In this document: one piece after another, positions 57,821 through 64,000 of the stretch
How positions within the stretch are numbered: position 1 is the stretch's first letter
Layout of the letters: every line of letters begins with the position of its first letter
Assembly: GCF_014524545.1 (NCBI RefSeq)
Contig: NZ_CP053557.1
Span: 2,257,501 to 2,321,500, forward strand
Direction: 5' to 3'
From: Exiguobacterium sp. Helios
Lineage (GTDB): Bacteria > Bacillota > Bacilli > Exiguobacteriales > Exiguobacteriaceae
DNA: 64,000 nucleotides
Notes under the pieces: model-generated
Database searches by the model: none
Seen by the model: only the letters and a program-made list of their open reading frames with translations
What the model was told of the DNA's origin: nothing
Made by a program: the position numbers and the translations under genes

Positions 57821-58030
57821 CTTTCGTGGTACCACCCTCGTTCGTAAAGACATGTGCTCTCTTTACCTCGAAAAATCCGTTAACGGAGATTACCCGCAAG
57901 TGTTTGCACTCGACTCCGGAAGGAGCTTCAATCGAATCGTCATGAAGATGGTTGCAGCAGATCCATCTCTCTCTGGTCATGAAGATTACGACTTACTTAT
58001 CTTCCATCAACGTTTTGCGTCCATTCATCT
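57777..58030 (-). ncRNA. T-box leader of alaS
   Basis: On the minus strand a specifier GCT (57924-57926, in GAAGCTCCTTCCGGAG) encodes Ala, and the T-box GAGGGTGGTACCACG (57825-57839) has TGGT, which pairs with the ACCA end of tRNA-Ala. Stem I has AGAGAGAGATGG. A terminator follows (57777-57820). So uncharged tRNA-Ala raises alaS. Confidence 0.92.
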
Positions 58031-58036
58031 ACCGTG

Positions 58037-58065
58037 ATTATTACCTATCTGGTGCATTCAGTCAA
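58037..58065 (-). promoter_or_regulatory. Promoter of alaS
   Basis: On the minus strand TTGACT (58060-58065), 17 bases and AATAAT (58037-58042). The -35 hexamer overlaps the end of recD2. Confidence 0.65.
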
Positions 58066-60287
58066 GTCTTTGTCATACCGCCGAGCCGTTCAATCAGCCG
58101 GGTCCGCCGGCGTGGTTCTTCCTCTTGGGAAGCTTTATAAAAGGCACGGGGATCTCCGAACAACAACAAACTGGCTTTTGCCCGTGTGACGGCCGTATAG
58201 ATGAGATTACGGGAATGTTTAAAGGCTCCGGTGAAAAAGACCGGCATCAGGACAATCGGAAACTCCGACCCTTGTGCTTTATGAATCGTAATCGCATACG
58301 CATGCGTGAATTGATCCCACTCACTCCGGTTGTATTCGACTTCTGTCTGATCGAACCGGGCAATGATTTTATCCACCTTGTCGACATTTTCCTTTGCAAA
58401 AAAGATGTTGACGATTTCGCCGATATCCCCGTTATAGACATTTTCTTCCGCATTATTGACGAGCTGAAGAATTTTATCTCCACTCCGGTAAATTCGTGTC
58501 CCTTGTTTGACTTCCCGTTTTTTGGGCGCTTCCGGATTATAGACCTGTTGCAGGACGATGTTCAGTTCATCGATTCCTACCTGTCCACGATACGTCGGCG
58601 CCAGGATTTGGACGTCAAACTTCGAATAGCCTTTCGCCAGTGCTTTTTCCGCGAAGGCGGCGATACCGCGTAACGACTCTTGCGGGGCGAGCGAATAAAA
58701 TCGCCGGTCAGATAACGGAGCAAGCAAGTCAGCTGACGTGACCCGGTTTTTCAAATCGTGAGCCAGCCGAAGAATCGAGGAATCCTCGGCTTGCCGGTGA
58801 ACGACATTGAGCCGAACGACCGGAATTCCGTCTGTGTCCATTAAGTCGGCCAGGACTTGTCCCGGTCCGACCGACGGCAGTTGATCACGATCGCCGACAA
58901 ATAAAATCTTCATGCCATTCGGTACCGCTCGTAACAAACTCGATAACAGGTAGATATCTATCATCGATGATTCATCAATGATCAAAACCTTGCCCGAGAT
59001 CGGTTGGTCTTCGTCCAATTGAAAATTTGACCCGTCATATTTTAACAAACGATGGATGGTCATCGCCGGAACATCCGTCGCTTCCGACAAGCGTTTTGCC
59101 GCTCGTCCGGTTGGAGCAACAAGGACATAGGGATAGACCTCACCCGACTTGACCTGACTTTTTTCAAGCGGCCAATCATGAATTTCCTGCAGCGCGTGCA
59201 AAATCCCTTTAATGACGGTCGTCTTCCCGGTACCCGGTCCACCCGTCAAGACCATCAACGGCGCTTTGACCGCCAGTTCGATGGCTTCCCGTTGTTGGAC
59301 TGCATATTCCATCCCGAACCGTTCTTCGAGCTGACCGATGGCCGACAAAATCGTCGCGACATCAACTTCCTGCTCCGCTCCGTTCGCCATGACACGGGCC
59401 AGTTCCTTTGCCGCCCGGACTTCCGCATAAAAAATCGTCGGCAAATACAAACAGCCTTCTTCGAGTTTGACCTTATCTTCGTTCAACAACAGTTCGATGG
59501 CTTGTTCGAGACGGTCGCCGGGATCTTCTCCGAGTAGACGGGGTGCCCGTTGCAACAGTGATTCGACGGTTGCAAACGCATGCCCCTCTCCCGCCTCCTG
59601 TTCGAGTATATGCATGATGGAGGCTGCGACCCGTTCCGGATGCAAGCCGATAAGCCCCAGATGCGAGGCGATTTGATCAGCTGTCTTAAAACCGATGCCA
59701 CTGACTTCGTACATTAAAGAATAAGGATTTTCCCGAATTCTCGCCATCGCGTCTCCTTCATATGCCGCATAAATCTTCGCCGCGAGTTTCGGAGTAACAT
59801 CAAACGGGGCTAAAAAAAGCATCAATTGATCAACACCGTATAGGGTTGCGAGTCGGCTGAAGATGACATCGGCCTGTTTTTGTTTCAGTCCAGGGACACG
59901 GTCAAGTGCCTTGCTGTCTTTTAAGATGATATCGATTGCATCTTCACCAAGAGCATCGACGATGTTTTTCGCTGTTTTCGGACCAATGCCGGTAAACGAA
60001 CCGTTCGTCAAAAAACGGACGGCTGCGTGTTTCGTCATCGGAACCGACCGGCGGATCAACTCTGCTTTTAGTTGTTTACCGAATCGCGGATGATCAATCA
60101 ATCGTCCGAATGCTTGATACGTTCCGCCGAGTTCGATTCCGACACCGGTTCCTGTGACGACGAGTTCTGTTTCTTTTAATTCAAAGTTCTTTTCTTTAAT
60201 TGCCATCAAAACGATGGAATGGGCTTCTTCTTCGGAGGAAAAAAGCACACGTTTAATGCGGCCGACTACTTGATGGGGGTGCTCCAT
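58062..60287 (-). CDS. recD2: RecD2-type ATP-dependent DNA helicase
   Basis: 741 residues. Long N-terminal region with helix-hairpin-helix (TGIGPKTAKNIVDALGEDA near 100), then helicase motifs: Walker A GGPGTGKTTV near 348, DESSM near 437, and the final SH3-like/helicase part TIHKAQGSEFPIVL. 5'-3' helicase, usually in DNA repair without RecBC. The in-frame ATG at 60317 has a weaker site than the AGGTGG before this one. Matches B. subtilis yrrC. Confidence 0.88.
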   Translation of the reverse strand: MEHPHQVVGRIKRVLFSSEEEAHSIVLMAIKEKNFELKETELVVTGTGVGIELGGTYQAFGRLIDHPRFGKQLKAELIRRSVPMTKHAAVRFLTNGSFTGIGPKTAKNIVDALGEDAIDIILKDSKALDRVPGLKQKQADVIFSRLATLYGVDQLMLFLAPFDVTPKLAAKIYAAYEGDAMARIRENPYSLMYEVSGIGFKTADQIASHLGLIGLHPERVAASIMHILEQEAGEGHAFATVESLLQRAPRLLGEDPGDRLEQAIELLLNEDKVKLEEGCLYLPTIFYAEVRAAKELARVMANGAEQEVDVATILSAIGQLEERFGMEYAVQQREAIELAVKAPLMVLTGGPGTGKTTVIKGILHALQEIHDWPLEKSQVKSGEVYPYVLVAPTGRAAKRLSEATDVPAMTIHRLLKYDGSNFQLDEDQPISGKVLIIDESSMIDIYLLSSLLRAVPNGMKILFVGDRDQLPSVGPGQVLADLMDTDGIPVVRLNVVHRQAEDSSILRLAHDLKNRVTSADLLAPLSDRRFYSLAPQESLRGIAAFAEKALAKGYSKFDVQILAPTYRGQVGIDELNIVLQQVYNPEAPKKREVKQGTRIYRSGDKILQLVNNAEENVYNGDIGEIVNIFFAKENVDKVDKIIARFDQTEVEYNRSEWDQFTHAYAITIHKAQGSEFPIVLMPVFFTGAFKHSRNLIYTAVTRAKASLLLFGDPRAFYKASQEEEPRRRTRLIERLGGMTKT

Positions 60288-60404
60288 CACTCCACCTGCT
60301 TTCTGTCTGAACTCCATTACGCTGTTCCAATCATAGCATTCGTTTAAGGGATTTTAAATGAGGGAAACATTTCTTGAATCAATAATTGAATGGAGGAACA
60401 AATC

Positions 60405-60953
60405 ATGGGACGATTGCCAGTTGCCGGATTGTGTGAATTAGTGCTGGAAGTGGAAGATATGGAACGGGCTGTTGCCTTTTGGAACGGGACGCTTGGTATT
60501 CCGATTGTTGAACAGTGGGCACCGGAAGATGCCGAGCCGAGTCATGAACAGGAAAAGCAGGACGGCGTTTGGGCAACGTGGTTGTACATTGGCGGAAACA
60601 CCCGTCTCGGCCTTTGGCTCAAACGTGACTTTACAATGGAAGAACGGACAGTCAAACACCTTCCTGTCACAGAGTGGGACAGCTTGTACGATGAAGGCGG
60701 AGTCCATGTCCATTGCGCCTTTTATGTCGAGAAAAATGAATTCAAAGAAGCCCTTGATCTGTTGCGTACTGCTTCAATTGATGTCAAAATTCGTGAATGG
60801 GATGAACAGGAGACATCGAATGATAAGGAGTACTCCGCTTACTTTAAAGATACGGAACAAAATGTCATCGAACTGTATACGAAAAACATGGACGAAGCGT
60901 ATGAAGACTTTTCCGGTCCACCGTTACGAATCGTACGTGAAGTCGGACATTAA
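60405..60953 (+). CDS. VOC family (glyoxalase/bleomycin resistance) protein
   Basis: 182 residues. Two betaalphabetabetabeta modules, starting AGLCELVLEVEDMERAVAFWNGTLG and continuing to VHVHCAFYVEK and a C-terminal AYFKDTEQNVIELYT. The metal ligands of such proteins are His/Glu at these sites. Function unknown; lyases, dioxygenases and fosfomycin/bleomycin resistance proteins share the fold. TGGAGG lies 7 bases before the ATG. Alone on the plus strand among minus genes. Confidence 0.82.
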   Translation: MGRLPVAGLCELVLEVEDMERAVAFWNGTLGIPIVEQWAPEDAEPSHEQEKQDGVWATWLYIGGNTRLGLWLKRDFTMEERTVKHLPVTEWDSLYDEGGVHVHCAFYVEKNEFKEALDLLRTASIDVKIREWDEQETSNDKEYSAYFKDTEQNVIELYTKNMDEAYEDFSGPPLRIVREVGH

Positions 60954-60955
60954 TG

Positions 60956-61005
60956 AAAAAAGCGTTGCGAAACCGGGATGTTCATCGGTCGCAACGCTTT
61001 TTTTA
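60956..61005. terminator. Bidirectional terminator between the VOC and TPR genes
   Basis: Stem AAAAAGCGTTGCGA / TCGCAACGCTTTTT (14 bp) with an inner 20-base loop and a T run to the right and an A run to the left. Confidence 0.88.
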
Positions 61006-61659
61006 GTTCAATAAGGCATCCATCTTCGCTTTCGCATCCTGTGCCATCGTATGGTTCGGCTGATAAGCAAGAACAGTTTCGAGTTCCGTATAACATGCTT
61101 CCTGCTGACCTAAAAAAGCCAGTGCAATGGCATAGTTATAACGGGCATCCGTGTGTGTCTCTTCCAGCAATAATACCTGCTCGAAGATTTCAGCCGCTTC
61201 TTCAATCTGTTCGTTCTGAGCAAGGGCAAGACCGTACTGGAAGGCGATTTCAACATCTACACCGTTCAGTTCCGTGGCTTGCTTCAAACGTGGAATTCCC
61301 CGGACCGGATCACCCAGCTTTTGATATGTCAGACCGAGCATGAAATGAAGATCCGCGTCATCGAGTCCATGTAACAAAGCAAGGCGCAATGATTCTTCGG
61401 CTTCCACCAGTAAATCCGCCGAGAAATATAATGCCCCTTTGGCATAATGGGCACTGGCAAACGTTGGATCAATCGTCAATGCCTTATCGTAAAACCGGAG
61501 TGCCCGGTCAGCATCGTCCATTGATTGGAGCAATGTCCCTAAATTGACGTAACCTGTCGGATCATTTGGTTGTTCTTCGATGGCATCGTTAAAAGCTTGA
61601 GCCGCCAGTTCATAATTCCCGGACTCCAGATGTCGGAACCCGACTTCGTTGTAGTTCAT
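61003..61659 (-). CDS. Tetratricopeptide repeat protein (YrrB-like)
   Basis: 218 residues, five to six 34-residue TPRs, such as ALRFYDKALTIDPTFASAHYAKGALYF and IFEQVLLLEETHTDARYNYAIALAFL. It is a protein-binding scaffold; the partner is not known. AAGGGAG precedes the ATG. It follows mnmA by 13 bases and shares the transcript cymR-iscS-mnmA-TPR. Confidence 0.85.
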   Translation of the reverse strand: MNYNEVGFRHLESGNYELAAQAFNDAIEEQPNDPTGYVNLGTLLQSMDDADRALRFYDKALTIDPTFASAHYAKGALYFSADLLVEAEESLRLALLHGLDDADLHFMLGLTYQKLGDPVRGIPRLKQATELNGVDVEIAFQYGLALAQNEQIEEAAEIFEQVLLLEETHTDARYNYAIALAFLGQQEACYTELETVLAYQPNHTMAQDAKAKMDALLN

Positions 61660-61672
61660 TTCATTCTCTCCC

Positions 61673-62809
<1,137 letters not shown>

Positions 62810-63940
62810 TTAATTGTTCTGAAACGATTTTACGACATCTATCAGGCCTTGTGCGAGCAGTTCGACTTGTGCCGCATCGTTTCCACGGCCGAAGCTGATC
62901 CGGACCGATTGTTTCGTTCGCGGATTTTCACCGTACATCGCCGACAGGACATGCGACGGCTCAACCGATCCTGCCGTACAGGCACTTCCGCTTGAAACGG
63001 CAATCCCCCGCATGTCGAGCATAATTAAAAACGGTTCAATTTCGACGTTTGGGAAATACAGGTTGAGGACTTGCGGCAATCCTTCCGCCCCGTTGACTTC
63101 AAAATCAATCGTTGAGGCTCGCAGCCGTTCGAGCAACATCGTCCGTAACAGCCGGTACTGTCGAGTCTGCTCTTCCCGCTCCGTTGCCGTCAGCCGGACA
63201 GCTTCCGCAAACCCGACAATTCCGGCGACGTTTTCCGTTCCGGCACGACGCTTGCGTTCCTGTTCCCCACCATACGATTGAGGCGCTAACTTGATAGCAG
63301 ACCGGACATATAATATTCCGACGCCTTTTGGTCCATTGATTTTATGACTCGATGCCGACAGCAAATCAATGTGCATCGCTTCTACATCGATGGGCGACTT
63401 CGCAAATACTTGAACAGCATCCGTATGGAACACAATCTGTTGTTCACGCAAGAAACGACCGCATGCCGCAATCGGCTGGACCGTTCCGACTTCGTTATTC
63501 CCGAACATCATCGATACTAAAATCGTATCCGGTCGAACTGCTGCACGTAAAGCCTCTTCCGTCACGATGCCCGACTCCGGAATATCAAGATACGTCACGT
63601 CAAATCCACGTTTCTCCAGTTCCTCGAAAGCATGAAGTACGGCATGGTGCTCAAACCGCGTTGTGATGACATGACGCCCTTTCGATTGATACTGGATGGC
63701 AGCACCGAGGATGGCATAGTTATCGGATTCCGTGCCACCGCTCGTAAAGATGATTTCCGTCGGTCTGGCGTTTAATTCCGTCGCCATCATTCGTCGTGCC
63801 GTGTCAATCGCAGCCCGCCCTGTTCGTCCGAATGCATGGACGCTTGACGGATTTCCGAATTGTTCAAGCATGTATGGTGTCATCTTCTCGAGCACTTCGG
63901 GCCGCATCGGCGTCGTTGCAGCGTGATCAAAATACATCAT
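62810..63940 (-). CDS. Cysteine desulfurase (IscS/NifS family, YrvO-like)
   Basis: 376 residues. PLP-binding Lys in SSHKINGPKG near 203 and Cys in SSGSACTAGSVEPS near 325, FDHAATTPM at the start. It provides persulfide sulfur, here directly upstream of mnmA, so tRNA thiolation is the most likely use (B. subtilis YrvO-MnmA). GAGAGGTG precedes the ATG. Confidence 0.93.
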   Translation of the reverse strand: MMYFDHAATTPMRPEVLEKMTPYMLEQFGNPSSVHAFGRTGRAAIDTARRMMATELNARPTEIIFTSGGTESDNYAILGAAIQYQSKGRHVITTRFEHHAVLHAFEELEKRGFDVTYLDIPESGIVTEEALRAAVRPDTILVSMMFGNNEVGTVQPIAACGRFLREQQIVFHTDAVQVFAKSPIDVEAMHIDLLSASSHKINGPKGVGILYVRSAIKLAPQSYGGEQERKRRAGTENVAGIVGFAEAVRLTATEREEQTRQYRLLRTMLLERLRASTIDFEVNGAEGLPQVLNLYFPNVEIEPFLIMLDMRGIAVSSGSACTAGSVEPSHVLSAMYGENPRTKQSVRISFGRGNDAAQVELLAQGLIDVVKSFQNN

Positions 63941-63953
63941 CGTTTTTCACCTC

Positions 63954-64000
63954 TCATATATAAAACATATAACCTGTATCGTCTTCTTCCGCTAAATCCT
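63954..64000 (-). CDS. cymR: Cysteine metabolism repressor CymR, C-terminal end only
   Basis: Only 14 complete codons and a stop are in the window: DLAEEDDTGYMFYI. The YMFYI ending and an acidic preceding stretch match CymR (Rrf2 family), which in B. subtilis lies immediately upstream of yrvO. It is 13 bases from the iscS start. The call rests on a short C-terminus and gene order. Confidence 0.65.
   Translation of the reverse strand, partial: DLAEEDDTGYMFYI

Overview
This window is ordinary chromosome of a low-to-mid GC Bacillales bacterium (phylum Firmicutes/Bacillota), most likely Exiguobacterium or a close relative. The genus is inferred from protein character and gene order; it was not tested by a search. 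Firmicute hallmarks seen directly are two tRNA-sensing T-box leaders (trpS and alaS), two FapR-type operators (fabI and fabH), a near-perfect CodY box before brnQ, the Spx/MecA/SpxH proteolysis proteins, the RNA polymerase epsilon subunit RpoY, RNase J1, and Shine-Dalgarno sequences of the AAGGAGG type before nearly every gene. I see no rRNA, tRNA, insertion sequence, prophage, integron or CRISPR array.

Layout. 1-6 kb: pyruvate dehydrogenase E1 (pdhAB), peptide deformylase, rpoY-rnjA, a HAD phosphatase and a KtrA/C-type potassium channel subunit, in an order reminiscent of the B. subtilis pdh-ykrB-ykrA-ykzG-ykqC-ykqB block. 6-18.5 kb: cytochrome bd oxidase (cydAB without adjacent cydCD), a LysR regulator with N-acetyldiaminopimelate deacetylase, the thiol oxidase BdbC convergent with an FAD oxidoreductase, NAD synthetase, a BsuPI-like lipoprotein, a CvfC/YpgR-type HEAT protein, an alpha/beta hydrolase, a GNAT acetyltransferase and three uncharacterised genes. 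18.7-26 kb: brnQ, degV, a translationally coupled PgpA/PAP2/HAD-like group, a 2H phosphoesterase, fabI and a RodA/FtsW protein.

26-36.5 kb matches the B. subtilis yjbO-to-spx region: RluD-type pseudouridine synthase, NAD kinase, RelQ alarmone synthetase, CYTH protein, SpxH, PepF, CoiA, MecA and Spx, with a cardiolipin synthase and a short-chain dehydrogenase inserted. Spx and two of its proteolytic regulators therefore lie within 8 kb. 36.6-47.3 kb: a 45-codon basic peptide gene, an HD hydrolase, oppABCDF, a DUF3899-like membrane protein, trpS and an orphan second oppA. 47.6-64 kb: fabHF, mtnN, greA, udk, trmR, mltG, two tandem DUF1292 genes, ruvX, ireB, alaS, recD2, a VOC protein, a TPR protein, mnmA, iscS and the last codons of cymR, again as in B. 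subtilis (yrvO-trmU-yrrB-yrrC and alaS-yrzL-yrrK-yrzB-yrrL-yrrM-udk-greA).

There is no evidence here for a wholly new defence or biosynthetic system. The points most worth checking are compact architecture (three intrinsic terminators whose hairpins contain stop codons), unannotated small genes with complete transcription signals, and departures from the expected operon content (TrmR without TrhP, CydAB without CydCD, duplicated DUF1292, DapL without DapH). Several starts were moved downstream of the longest reading frame because the Shine-Dalgarno sequence overlaps the first in-frame start codon; this is stated where it applies.
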